Below are positions 26,377-34,674 of a stretch of 64,000 nucleotides of DNA, in pieces. Origin of the DNA: JBKECO01 sp047974745 (GTDB taxonomy: Bacteria; Bacillota; Clostridia; Lachnospirales; Lachnospiraceae); assembly GCA_047974745.1 (NCBI GenBank), contig JBKECO010000011.1, positions 133,867-197,866 on the forward strand. The letters are read 5' to 3'. Position 1 is the stretch's first letter. Every line of letters begins with the position of its first letter. The notes below the pieces were generated by a model that worked only from the letters and a program-made list of their open reading frames with translations, did no database searches and was not told the DNA's origin. Both the position numbers and the translations under genes were made by a program.

Positions 26377-27824
26377 TTCTCAGTGCCCCCTTCCACAACT
26401 GGTGTCACATGGATCTGATCCGATGGAATCAGAACACTGACAAAATCGTTTTCATTCCAAAGATTCTTATCGTGCAGGTGAATATCCTCTCCGTTCAATG
26501 TTCTGACGATGTAATGATAATGATTTCCCTTATAAATGAGTGAAATGATATTACCTGTGGTTCCACCTGCTTCCGGGTCATCGCTCATGGATGGTGCGGT
26601 GACAGGTACCTGTACATGTACCTTGGCACCAGATGGCAGATCCCTGGTATTACACTGGAACTCTCCATCAGCAAATGTTACTCGTCCGTTCTCAGAAACG
26701 ACTCCATCATATACATTATAATTTGTCTGTGCAGGTATCAAATGAATCCCGTCCGGAATGATCGACAAATGCAGTCTCTGTCCGGTGTCCACCTGTTTGA
26801 TCGTCTTCATCAAAATCTCATTATCACCTGATTTGATCGTAACCTCGTAGTGCATGCCTTTGAAAATAACAGACAACACATCCCCGGAAAGCATCGCCGA
26901 TTGTTCTGTGGTCATCTCCACATCCTCTGGACGTATGACTGCATCCACAGGTGTACCTATCGGAAGCTCATCCACACAGATAAATTCAGTCCCACAAAAG
27001 GTAACTTTTTTGGCACCGGTCATTTTTCCTGTGAAAATATTGCTTTCTCCAATAAAATCGGCCACAAATACAGTCTCTGGTTCGTTATAGATCTCCTCCG
27101 GTGTGCCTACCTGCTGTATCATTCCGTCACTCATTACAACGATCTTATCAGACATGGTAAGTGCTTCTTCCTGATCATGGGTAACATAGATAAAAGTAAT
27201 GCCGAACTTCTCATGCATCGCCATTAATTCCAGCTGCATTTCTTTTCTCATTTTAAGATCCAGCGCTCCCAGCGGCTCGTCCAGCAACAGGATCTCCGGT
27301 TCATTTACAATCGCTCTCGCTATCGCCACTCGCTGCTGCTGACCCCCGGAAAGAGTGGAAACATCACGCTTTTCAAAGCCTTCCAGATCAACGACTGCGA
27401 GTACTTTTTTAACTTTTTCCCGAATCTCCTGACGTGTAAATTTCTCTTTACGTCCATGCTGTCTGCCCTCTTGATTCACATTGGTTCCTTCTTGTACCTT
27501 CAGTTTCAGTCCGAATGCGATGTTGTCGAAGATATTAAGATGCGGAAACAGCGCATATCGTTGAAATACTGTATTTACCGGTCTTTTATTCGGCGGCAGC
27601 TCACTGATATCTTTCCCGTTGAGATAGATACTTCCTTCTGTCGGCAGTTCAAAACCTGCGATCATCCGCAGTGTCGTCGTTTTTCCACAGCCTGAAGGAC
27701 CTAGGAAAGTAACGAATTCACCTTTTTTTATCTCAAGATTAAAATCTTCCACTGCTGCAAAGTCATGATATCGTTTTGTAATACCCTTAAATTCTATAAT
27801 CGTTTCATTTCTTTCCTGATTCAT
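26373..27824 (-). CDS. potA: Spermidine/putrescine-type ABC ATPase PotA with extended C-terminus
   Basis: 483 residues compared with about 350-380 usually. ABC domain: Walker A GPSGCGKTT near 43-51, signature LSGGQQQRVAIARA, Walker B ILLLDEPLGALD, switch His in THDQEEA. The extra length is a C-terminal region with two TOBE-like repeats (IFKGMHYEVTIKSG and IYKGNHYHYIVRT), plus an insert near residues 115-130 of the ABC domain. The start at 27824 follows GGGAGG; the longer frame to 27851 would overlap the upstream stop codon. It energises uptake through PotB/PotC. Confidence 0.9.
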   Translation of the reverse strand: MNQERNETIIEFKGITKRYHDFAAVEDFNLEIKKGEFVTFLGPSGCGKTTTLRMIAGFELPTEGSIYLNGKDISELPPNKRPVNTVFQRYALFPHLNIFDNIAFGLKLKVQEGTNVNQEGRQHGRKEKFTRQEIREKVKKVLAVVDLEGFEKRDVSTLSGGQQQRVAIARAIVNEPEILLLDEPLGALDLKMRKEMQLELMAMHEKFGITFIYVTHDQEEALTMSDKIVVMSDGMIQQVGTPEEIYNEPETVFVADFIGESNIFTGKMTGAKKVTFCGTEFICVDELPIGTPVDAVIRPEDVEMTTEQSAMLSGDVLSVIFKGMHYEVTIKSGDNEILMKTIKQVDTGQRLHLSIIPDGIHLIPAQTNYNVYDGVVSENGRVTFADGEFQCNTRDLPSGAKVHVQVPVTAPSMSDDPEAGGTTGNIISLIYKGNHYHYIVRTLNGEDIHLHDKNLWNENDFVSVLIPSDQIHVTPVVEGGTEK

Positions 27825-27840
27825 CCTGTCCTCCCACGAA

Positions 27841-29964
27841 TCAATCATCATCTCTTGTTTTGATCGGTTCTGGTCTTGAAAACAAATACCCCTGTATGAT
27901 CGTCACATCTGTTTCTTTGATTTTTTCAAGCTGCTCACCGCTCTCGATCCCCTCGGCTATGATTTTATAATTATACACACTGGCAATATTGCAGAAGATC
28001 CTTACCATTTCAAAAGCTCTCTCATCATTTAAAATACGGTCAATAAAAGACTTGTCGATCTTTAATTCATCAAAGTCCACCTGAGAAAGATAATTCAGGG
28101 ATGAATATCCAGATCCAAAATCGTCTATCGATATCTTTACGCCTAAGTGGTGCAAGGACTTTGTGATTTTTGCTACCTCATCAAGATTTGTTATAAAAAC
28201 ATCTTCCGTTATCTCAATGATCAGTTTTTCAGCCGGCACACCGGACAGCTTTAATTCCGAAGAAATCATATCCGCAATTCCACTCGAGAGAAATGCCGTC
28301 GGTGAAATATTAACAGATACTGTAATATCTGGTCCATATTCGTCACAGAGCCTTCCATAATCACGAAGTGCAGACCGGAGCATATATGCTGCCAGCGTAG
28401 GAAGCAGATTTCGTTCTGCGATCACCGGCAGAAAATCCTTTGGCGGTACAATGCCGAATCGCTCAGAATGCCATCTTGCAAGTGCCTCCACACCAACGAC
28501 CTTCTTTGTGACATAGTCCACCTGTTTCTGATAATATGGAATGATCTCTTCCTTTAAAAAAGCATCAGAGAGTTCTGCAAAAACATCAATTCTCTTTTGT
28601 AATAATATCTTCATGGAATCTTTATAAAATCCGACACTGTCCTCGGACTTGTCTTTGATCAACTTCATGACCAATGTCGCGTTTTCATACAACATGTCAA
28701 ATTCGGTTCCGTGCTCTGGATACAGCGTGACTGCGAAGCAAAAATCAATGGTCTGTCCAAATCCCAATTTTGCAGTATGCTTTAAAAGCGACTGTTTCAG
28801 CTCCAGAATCCAATTCTCCAGATCATCGTCCTGATTCTTTTCGATCCAGATGCCGAACTCATTGCTGCTGGTCCTGGCTGTATAAAATGAGGCACTACGA
28901 CTGTTCAAATAATTTCCCACCTCTTTGATCAGTCGATTTCCTTTATCATAGCCCATAATACCATTGATTACATTCAGTCCCATTAAATTCATCAAAATGA
29001 ATACCGCTTGATCCGGTTTGCTTTTGACTCTTTTTGTAACATAATGCTCCATACCAAAAAAATTCGGCAGTTCAGTCATCACATCATGATAAGCGATAAA
29101 GGACAGCTGATCACTTTTAAATCGGATATTTTCATCAGCATCCTTTAAATACTGAATCATATTATTATAGCCATTGACGAGCCTGGCGGTTTCCGAATCC
29201 GATTTGATCTGTTCGATCGTTTTATAATTTCCCAATTCCAGATTGCTCATACCATCCAAGACTTTTCGAATTGGATCTGTGATCATAGAAACAAAATGGT
29301 TGATCATAATCGTAAGGATAATGGCCAGTGCCAAGGTCACAGTTATCGTTGAGATCAAAATCGACGAAGCATCTTTGTTGAACTCTTTTGTATAGGCTGT
29401 AGCGACTACGATCCAGTCCCATTCAGGAAAATACTCCCCATAGGAAATCTTTTCTTCGATTTTCGAACTATTCGGCAAATTCCAGTTGTAGATCAAAAAT
29501 CCACCATCATTTTTTGCAAACTCGATCTGTTCCTGTACAATAAATCTTGTCCCATCTTTCATATCTATGACATGATAGACATTTTGACCCTCAAGATTCG
29601 GGTGCATGATCTCATTTCCAAGGCTGTCGTAAATAATAAAATATCCATTTTCACCTAGATCGATCTCATTTACAGTGCTTCTTGTTCCATCCGGGTTCTT
29701 TTCTCCCATCAAAGCGATCTTCACCTGTTCCTGGGCATCTTCTTTTGTCAGATAACCATTTTGAACCTGCTCATAATAAGACTGAATCATGTCAATAGAC
29801 TGCATGACCCCATTTTGAAGAATTTGTTTCCCCCTCATGTCCAGAGCATTTTTTGCAGTGAGGAAGCCTGTCATTCCAACAATTACAGTTGATAAAAAAA
29901 GCAAAATGATAAATGCAACAACAAGTCTAATGCGAAAACTGCCTTGAATGATTCTATTTTTCAT
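27841..29964 (-). CDS. Membrane c-di-GMP phosphodiesterase: Cache sensor, degenerate GGDEF, EAL
   Basis: 707 residues. An N-terminal membrane helix (RLVVAFIILLFLSTVIVG), an extracytoplasmic Cache domain to about 200 (YFIIYDSLGNEIMHPN is the ligand-pocket strand), a second helix, a HAMP-like linker, a GGDEF domain whose signature has become SSNEF and so cannot be expected to make c-di-GMP, and an EAL domain with the catalytic set intact (EALARW, NISP, IEITED, DDFGSGYS, KIDKSFI, AEGIES). The protein should hydrolyse c-di-GMP in response to an outside ligand. Its stop lies 16 bp before potA, so it leads the polyamine operon. ATG at 29964 follows GGGG; a TTG at 29985 is less likely. Confidence 0.88.
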   Translation of the reverse strand: MKNRIIQGSFRIRLVVAFIILLFLSTVIVGMTGFLTAKNALDMRGKQILQNGVMQSIDMIQSYYEQVQNGYLTKEDAQEQVKIALMGEKNPDGTRSTVNEIDLGENGYFIIYDSLGNEIMHPNLEGQNVYHVIDMKDGTRFIVQEQIEFAKNDGGFLIYNWNLPNSSKIEEKISYGEYFPEWDWIVVATAYTKEFNKDASSILISTITVTLALAIILTIMINHFVSMITDPIRKVLDGMSNLELGNYKTIEQIKSDSETARLVNGYNNMIQYLKDADENIRFKSDQLSFIAYHDVMTELPNFFGMEHYVTKRVKSKPDQAVFILMNLMGLNVINGIMGYDKGNRLIKEVGNYLNSRSASFYTARTSSNEFGIWIEKNQDDDLENWILELKQSLLKHTAKLGFGQTIDFCFAVTLYPEHGTEFDMLYENATLVMKLIKDKSEDSVGFYKDSMKILLQKRIDVFAELSDAFLKEEIIPYYQKQVDYVTKKVVGVEALARWHSERFGIVPPKDFLPVIAERNLLPTLAAYMLRSALRDYGRLCDEYGPDITVSVNISPTAFLSSGIADMISSELKLSGVPAEKLIIEITEDVFITNLDEVAKITKSLHHLGVKISIDDFGSGYSSLNYLSQVDFDELKIDKSFIDRILNDERAFEMVRIFCNIASVYNYKIIAEGIESGEQLEKIKETDVTIIQGYLFSRPEPIKTRDDD

Positions 29965-30065
29965 AGTTTTCCCCACTAATCTCAATTATCAGTTATTGAA
30001 CAATGTTCTCACTAAATGCATTTTATAGCAAAACGAATTTTTTTTCCACTATATAAAAACAATAC

Positions 30066-30094
30066 TTGACAAATTATTTTATGAATACTATTAT
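30066..30094 (+). promoter_or_regulatory. Promoter of the T-box/alaA unit
   Basis: TTGACA and TATTAT with exact 17-base spacing; transcription would begin near 30101, at the start of the T-box leader. Confidence 0.75.
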
Positions 30095-30100
30095 AAACCC

Positions 30101-30386
30101 AACGATAAGCGAAATGCAGAGACGGAAAGTAGTACATAGTAGGAAGGTCACAGAGAGTGGATGGCTGGTGCAAATCCTCACCCGATCATTATGGAAGCAG
30201 TTCCCGAGCAGCAGTTCCAAACAACAGCTTCTTTAAAAAAAGGACTGTTCAGTAGGTTCTGACGGAATCCCACGTTACCGGGACGCACCATGACAGTGGT
30301 GACGGAGTGCAGGTTTTTCCTGAATTTAGGTGGTACCACGGATAAGATATTATTCGCCCTAAGCAATTATGCTTAGGGCTTTTTTA
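30101..30386 (+). ncRNA. T-box leader, probable alanine specifier (GCA)
   Basis: Stem I with an AGTAG element (near 30128-30134), the antiterminator T-box core GGTGGTACCACGG at 30329-30341, and an intrinsic terminator GCCCTAAGC/GCTTAGGGC followed by six T at 30356-30385. Uncharged tRNA would favour antitermination and expression of the aminotransferase. The likely specifier is GCA (Ala) at 30197-30199: aligned on the shared GAGCAG nine bases downstream, it falls in the same column as AAC (Asn) in the other T-box of this window. This fills most of the gap 29965-30411. Confidence 0.88.
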
Positions 30387-30411
30387 GTGTATGAAATTTG
30401 GAGGATCTAAT

Positions 30412-31629
30412 ATGAGAACATTTGAAAAATCATCAAAACTTGATAACATCTGCTACGATATCTGAGGACCGGTTCTTGATGAAGCGAACCGTATGATCAG
30501 CTGCGGAGAATCCATCGTCAAGCTCAATATCGGCAATCCTGCACCGTTTGGTTTCGAGGCACCCAAGGTGATTCTCGATCAGATGCGTGAGAATCTCACG
30601 AATACTGTCGGCTATTCTGATTCTAAAGGTATCCTTGAGGCCAGACATTCCATCATGGAATACTGTGTCAGCAAAAATATCCCAAATGTATCTGAGAATG
30701 ATATCTATACCGGGAATGGTGTCAGTGAGCTGATCACCATGTCCATGCAGGCACTTCTTGATTATGGTGATGAGGTTCTGGTTCCCGCACCGGATTATCC
30801 TCTCTGGACAGCTTCCGTGACCCTTTCCGGTGGAAAAGCGATCCACTATGTATGCGATGAACAGGCAGAGTGGTATCCTGACATTGCTGATATGAGAAGT
30901 AAGATAAATGAACGAACCAGAGCCATTATTGTCATCAATCCAAACAATCCTACGGGTGCACTTTATCCCGAAGAAATCTTATTGGAAATTGTTGCACTTG
31001 CACGAGAATTTGATCTGATCCTGTTCGCAGATGAGATTTACGACCGTCTGGTCATGGACGATCTAGAGCACACGGCTTTGGCATCGCTGGCTCCTGATCT
31101 TTTTACAGTTTCTTTCAATGGTCTGTCCAAATCACATCTGATCGCGGGCTATCGAAGTGGCTGGATGTGCCTTGGCGGAAATAAATCGAGAGCCAAGGGC
31201 TATATTGAGGGAATCAATCTGTTATCCTCCATGCGCCTCTGCTCGAACGTTCCTGCTCAGTCCCTGGTTCCTGCGGCACTGCGCCATATGGATGAAAGCC
31301 GTAAGCTCGTCAGTCCCGGCGGCCGTATCTTTGAACAGAGAGATTATATTTATCATGCAATCAAAGATATTCCTGGTCTTTCTGTGGTAAAACCAAAGGC
31401 AGCTTTTTATATGTTCCCCAAAATTGATATCAAGCGCTTTGGAATTTACGATGATGAGAAATTCGCCCTGGATTTTTTGAAAGAAAAAAAGATCCTGTTT
31501 ACACATGGCGGTGGTTTTCACTGCAGTGAACCGGATCATTTTCGGATTGTTTATCTTCCAGTCATTGAGGAACTTAAAATTGCGGCTGATGCTTTGCGTG
31601 ATTTCCTTGCGCATTATCACCAGCAATAA
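30412..31629 (+). CDS. alaA: Alanine-type aminotransferase (AlaA family) interrupted by an in-frame TGA at codon 18
   Basis: The natural start is ATG 30412, seven bases after GGAGG, and the frame matches the E. coli AlaA length of 405 codons. The product begins MRTFEKSSKLDNICYDI, then TGA at 30463-30465 where AlaA proteins carry a conserved Arg (YDIRGPVL), then continues GPVLDEANRM without further damage. Downstream the fold-type I PLP enzyme is intact: LNIGNPAPFGFEAP, GNGVSEL, INPNNPTGA, ADEIYD, FNGLSK with the Schiff-base Lys, and a normal C-terminus. Translation could restart only at ATG 30493, which has no good ribosome site, giving 378 residues. Expected reaction: pyruvate plus glutamate to alanine plus 2-oxoglutarate. 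Likely a one-base nonsense change or a sequencing error; readthrough is possible but unproven. The Ala-type T-box upstream fits the enzyme. Confidence 0.85.
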
Positions 31630-31656
31630 GGGGCACAACCTATTAAAACAGCCCTT

Positions 31657-32409
31657 TCAGGCTACGGGATCCGGGTCAGTGAACCTCACTTGTTTTATTT
31701 CTTTGAGAGGCTCACATTCTAAGGTTCCCACAGAAATATAACCATCCCGGACTGCGTTGAAATCACTGTTTTCCTCATGGATCTCTGTCACCTCATCGGT
31801 CAGCATACAATCCCAGATACCCTCTGCGATCCTGGTTCTGGAATAAGTATCCTTATAATAGGAAAAGGAAGCCGGTGTACCAAATCGGATTCCCCTACAT
31901 TCCTCACCAGCAATGGCCGGAAAATTAATGTTCCAAATCTCGTGTCGAAGTATTTCCTGTGAAAAAATATAGCGCAGTACTTGCTCAAGATATCGGTCTG
32001 CAGAGGAAAAGTCAGGCGATCCTACAGAAATTGCAGCAGACGGAACTCCCTGATAGACAGATTCTTTGGCAGCAGCCACTGTTCCGGAATAGACGGTATC
32101 ATAGCCCATATTGTAACCGTGGTTCATGCCGGAGATCACAAAATCCGGTCTCATCTCCAAGATGGCATTAATGGCGACTTTCACACAGTCAGCCGGTGTA
32201 CCACTGCAGCTATAGGCTGCAGTGACAAAAGGAAACTCCACCTGTTTTACCTGTATGTTCTTTTGTATGGAAATACCATGAGATATGGCACTTCTATTGC
32301 CATCCGGTGCGACGATATAGACTTCCTCTGCCACTTTTGCTGTGATCTCTGCCAGTTTACGCAGACCATCTGCCTCGATACCATCATCATTTGTCAGCAA
32401 TACCCTCAT
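31657..32409 (-). CDS. surE: 5'-nucleotidase SurE
   Basis: 250 residues, typical length. MRVLLTNDDGI at the start contains the metal-binding Asp pair; SGTPADCVK and SGMNHGYNMGYDTVYSGTV hold the remaining metal and phosphate ligands. SurE removes phosphate from nucleoside 5'- or 3'-monophosphates using a divalent metal. Converges on the aminotransferase with a 27-bp gap. The start overlaps the stop of the gene at 32406-32630 (ATGA). Confidence 0.93.
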   Translation of the reverse strand: MRVLLTNDDGIEADGLRKLAEITAKVAEEVYIVAPDGNRSAISHGISIQKNIQVKQVEFPFVTAAYSCSGTPADCVKVAINAILEMRPDFVISGMNHGYNMGYDTVYSGTVAAAKESVYQGVPSAAISVGSPDFSSADRYLEQVLRYIFSQEILRHEIWNINFPAIAGEECRGIRFGTPASFSYYKDTYSRTRIAEGIWDCMLTDEVTEIHEENSDFNAVRDGYISVGTLECEPLKEIKQVRFTDPDPVA

Positions 32410-32630
32410 TCAAATCCTCCATTTTCATGGAACTCTTCCAACAGAGCCAGTATTTTTGGCGTGCATCTTCTGCCTCCGCATGGTCCAGAACCTGCACCTG
32501 TTGCCTTGCGCACTTCTTCTAATGTATGAGCGCCGTCCCGAATCACCTGCTTCATTTTGGATCTTGGGATTGCTTTGCAGATACATACCTTTGTCATTTT
32601 ATCGATAATTAATTGCTGTTGATCTTCCAT
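32406..32630 (-). CDS. BFD-like [2Fe-2S]-binding protein
   Basis: 74 residues. VCICKAIPRSKM and GSGPCGGRRCTPKI give the four-Cys BFD-like pattern that binds a [2Fe-2S] cluster, as in bacterioferritin-associated ferredoxin and many stand-alone or fused oxidoreductase modules. The partner is unknown; co-transcription with surE through a 4-bp overlap gives no clear functional link. ATG at 32630 follows AGGAGG; a TTG precedes it by one codon. Confidence 0.8.
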   Translation of the reverse strand: MEDQQQLIIDKMTKVCICKAIPRSKMKQVIRDGAHTLEEVRKATGAGSGPCGGRRCTPKILALLEEFHENGGFE

Positions 32631-32740
32631 CAATGCCTCCTATTCTAAAGTTCCGATACAGCTATACTGATACCATTATACGGTATCTTACTCACATATT
32701 CCACGTACATTTTTCGTCGAATCCATTTCATCCTTGCGTA

Positions 32741-32769
32741 TTGTTCTAAAACCATGATCGTGCTATACT
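32741..32769 (+). promoter_or_regulatory. Promoter of the DUF1801 gene
   Basis: TTGTTC and TATACT with 17-base spacing, about 27 bases before the start codon. Confidence 0.6.
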
Positions 32770-32795
32770 GACACTATAAAAAAGGAGGAATTCAT

Positions 32796-33161
32796 ATGAT
32801 AGACAAATCCACATCGCCAGCGACGATCGACGAATACATTGCCGGCTTCCCGCCGGAAATACAACTGCTTCTGGTACAGATGCGAGAGACCATTAAAGAA
32901 GTATTGCCGGATGCTGTTGAAAAGATCAGCTATCAAATGCCGACTTTTTATCAGAAAAAAAATATTGTTCATTTTGCAGCATTTAAGAACCATATCGGCT
33001 TTTATCCTACTCCTTCAGGAATCACCCATTTTGAAGAGGAGCTGTCGAAATATAAGAGTTCAAAAGGCACAGCACAATTTCCGATCTCTGAGCCACTCCC
33101 CCTGAACCTGGTTCGTGAAATAACCCTTTTTCGAAAAAAAGAAGTTCTCGGATCAGAATAG
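32796..33161 (+). CDS. DUF1801 (YdhG/iron-chaperone-like) protein
   Basis: 121 residues, a small alpha-beta protein of the DUF1801 family: PPEIQLLLVQMRETI at the N-terminus, the conserved ISYQMPTFYQK core at about 48-58, and HIGFYPTPSGI. Some relatives are described as iron chaperones; many are of unknown role. A single-gene unit with its own promoter, AAAGGAGG site and terminator. Confidence 0.82.
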   Translation: MIDKSTSPATIDEYIAGFPPEIQLLLVQMRETIKEVLPDAVEKISYQMPTFYQKKNIVHFAAFKNHIGFYPTPSGITHFEEELSKYKSSKGTAQFPISEPLPLNLVREITLFRKKEVLGSE

Positions 33162-33169
33162 GTAACAGC

Positions 33170-33203
33170 AAAAATACTGCGTATTCTCATACGCAGTATT
33201 TTT
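33170..33203. terminator. Bidirectional terminator
   Basis: A perfect 15-bp stem with a TCTC loop, A-rich on one side and T-rich on the other, between the converging DUF1801 gene and the TIM-barrel gene. It can serve both strands. Confidence 0.88.
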
Positions 33204-33242
33204 AACTTGACCTGGTCTTCCTCTTTGATTGTTTGGTTACTA

Positions 33243-34220
33243 CTATCTCTTGAGATAGGATTGCATCATCTTCATATGACGTGTTGTCATCTCAACCGCA
33301 TTACCTGAAGCATGGTCTTCATATTCTGATACAATAAAGCCGTCAAAATCAGATGCTGCGATTACCGGCATGATCTGGTCATAAGGAATGCTTGCTTCCA
33401 CAAAATTTTCATCCATATAATGAAACTTTCCATGCATATGAAAACAGTAAGGCATGATTTCCTTTAGTCCTTCCAATTCTTTGTAACAATCATTTTTGAA
33501 CTGTACAAATCCATACATTCCCTGCACTGCTCCAAAGGCTGCAGCCGGTGCATGATTCTCCATTAAGAGTGCCATCGCCTCATCCTGCGGACGTCCTTCA
33601 TATCTCATATCCCTTACCTGCTCCATCAGTTCTAGTGGTGTACCTGCTGCCAGAGCCTCATCCCACATTGGCTTGTTTGGCTTTGTTGCAAACATTCCAA
33701 AATCAGGAATAAATCCAAGGTATTTTGAGCCAGTCTTCTGGATGACATTCAGATACTCCTGCATAATAGGTGTGTAAGGGGTTTCCGGATTGTGGATCTC
33801 AATTCCGACTTTAACATTATAGCTTTCCGCATAGGGAGCCAGTCTTTCAAATGCACCTGTCCCAAGAAGATACTGGGCACGAAGAACCTTACATCCCATC
33901 CTGTTCGCACTTTTTATATCAGTGATCGCCCTCTGCAGCAGTTCATCCTCCGTCAGATCTCTATAACCAAGCACGCCCTTGTCCATATTTGCTGAATAGC
34001 AGATCGGATGGATATCGTAATGTCTTCCGATCGCTTCGATCTCACCAAGAAATCGATCACTTACAAAAGGATAGTCCGGTACCATCTGTGTCGCTACCAT
34101 CTCGTAGCCCTGTGATCCAATCTCTTTTGCCTTACGAATACAATCCTCTAAAGACATTTCTCTGGTTATGTACTCCCTGGTAAAACAGTAGAGGGTCACA
34201 CCAAGTTTTATCTCACTCAT
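33243..34220 (-). CDS. Xylose-isomerase-like TIM barrel, candidate C-glycoside deglycosidase alpha subunit
   Basis: 325 residues of the sugar phosphate isomerase/epimerase (AP endonuclease 2) family. Candidate metal ligands are Glu141 (VGIEIHNPETP), Asp173 (GFIPDFGMF), His261 or 263 (CFHMHGKFHYMDEN) and Glu299 (SEYEDHASG). Together with the DUF6379 protein immediately upstream it matches the alpha/beta make-up of bacterial C-glycoside deglycosidases, which split the C-C bond of 3-oxo-C-glucosides using Mn. The start is set at the ATG at 34220 because AGGAG lies eight bases before it; the ATG at 34226 is too close. An isomerase or epimerase acting on another 3-oxo sugar is the main alternative. 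Confidence 0.75.
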   Translation of the reverse strand: MSEIKLGVTLYCFTREYITREMSLEDCIRKAKEIGSQGYEMVATQMVPDYPFVSDRFLGEIEAIGRHYDIHPICYSANMDKGVLGYRDLTEDELLQRAITDIKSANRMGCKVLRAQYLLGTGAFERLAPYAESYNVKVGIEIHNPETPYTPIMQEYLNVIQKTGSKYLGFIPDFGMFATKPNKPMWDEALAAGTPLELMEQVRDMRYEGRPQDEAMALLMENHAPAAAFGAVQGMYGFVQFKNDCYKELEGLKEIMPYCFHMHGKFHYMDENFVEASIPYDQIMPVIAASDFDGFIVSEYEDHASGNAVEMTTRHMKMMQSYLKR

Positions 34221-34231
34221 TTCCATCTCTC

Positions 34232-34660
34232 CTAATATTGGGCTAGTAACAGAGTCTTTTCTCCGCAGCCATCGATTGGCATATATCCAGCTCCAATCGG
34301 CATATATGGAGAATGGAACATCAGCTTCAGTTCAATGGCATGTTCACCGGGAGCGATTCCGTCTTTGCAATAGACTCGTATTGCAGCGGCTTCATCGATC
34401 CTCCAGAATTCACCGGATTGGTAGTTCAATTCACTGATTCCGAATTCTTTTCCATGGAGGCAAAAGGAAATAGTCTCAGGATCCACTTCTACCGAATCTA
34501 CTTTTAATGCAATTTCATCGATCACAGATAAGAACTGACCTCTATAGTAGCTTAACATGATTTCGAACTGATACCCCATCTTGCAGCCATTGATCATGAT
34601 ATTTTGCAGACTATTATCGCAGATCACATCAACAAAGTTTATTCGCATTGCAAATGCCAT
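34232..34660 (-). CDS. DUF6379 protein, candidate C-glycoside deglycosidase beta subunit
   Basis: 142 residues, probably all beta. The pattern GYQFEIMLSYYRGQFLS, IDEIALKVD, ISFCLHGKEFGISEL and PYMPIGAGYMP is that of the DUF6379 family, which includes the beta subunit of gut C-glycoside deglycosidases; there it completes the active site of the TIM-barrel partner. It lies 14 bp after the oxidoreductase gene and 11 bp before the alpha-like gene. No signal peptide, so cytoplasmic. Start ATG follows GGAGG. Family recognised from sequence memory, not a search. Confidence 0.75.
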   Translation of the reverse strand: MAFAMRINFVDVICDNSLQNIMINGCKMGYQFEIMLSYYRGQFLSVIDEIALKVDSVEVDPETISFCLHGKEFGISELNYQSGEFWRIDEAAAIRVYCKDGIAPGEHAIELKLMFHSPYMPIGAGYMPIDGCGEKTLLLAQY

Positions 34661-34674
34661 GAGAAACCTCCTTA

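Noticed and set aside
27841..29964. Active diguanylate cyclase
   Set aside because: The GGDEF signature reads SSNEF; only the EAL half keeps its catalytic residues.
30463..30465. Selenocysteine codon in the aminotransferase
   Set aside because: The position is a conserved Arg with no redox role, and the hairpin after it begins too close to the TGA for a usual bacterial SECIS. Kept only as a remote option in the findings.
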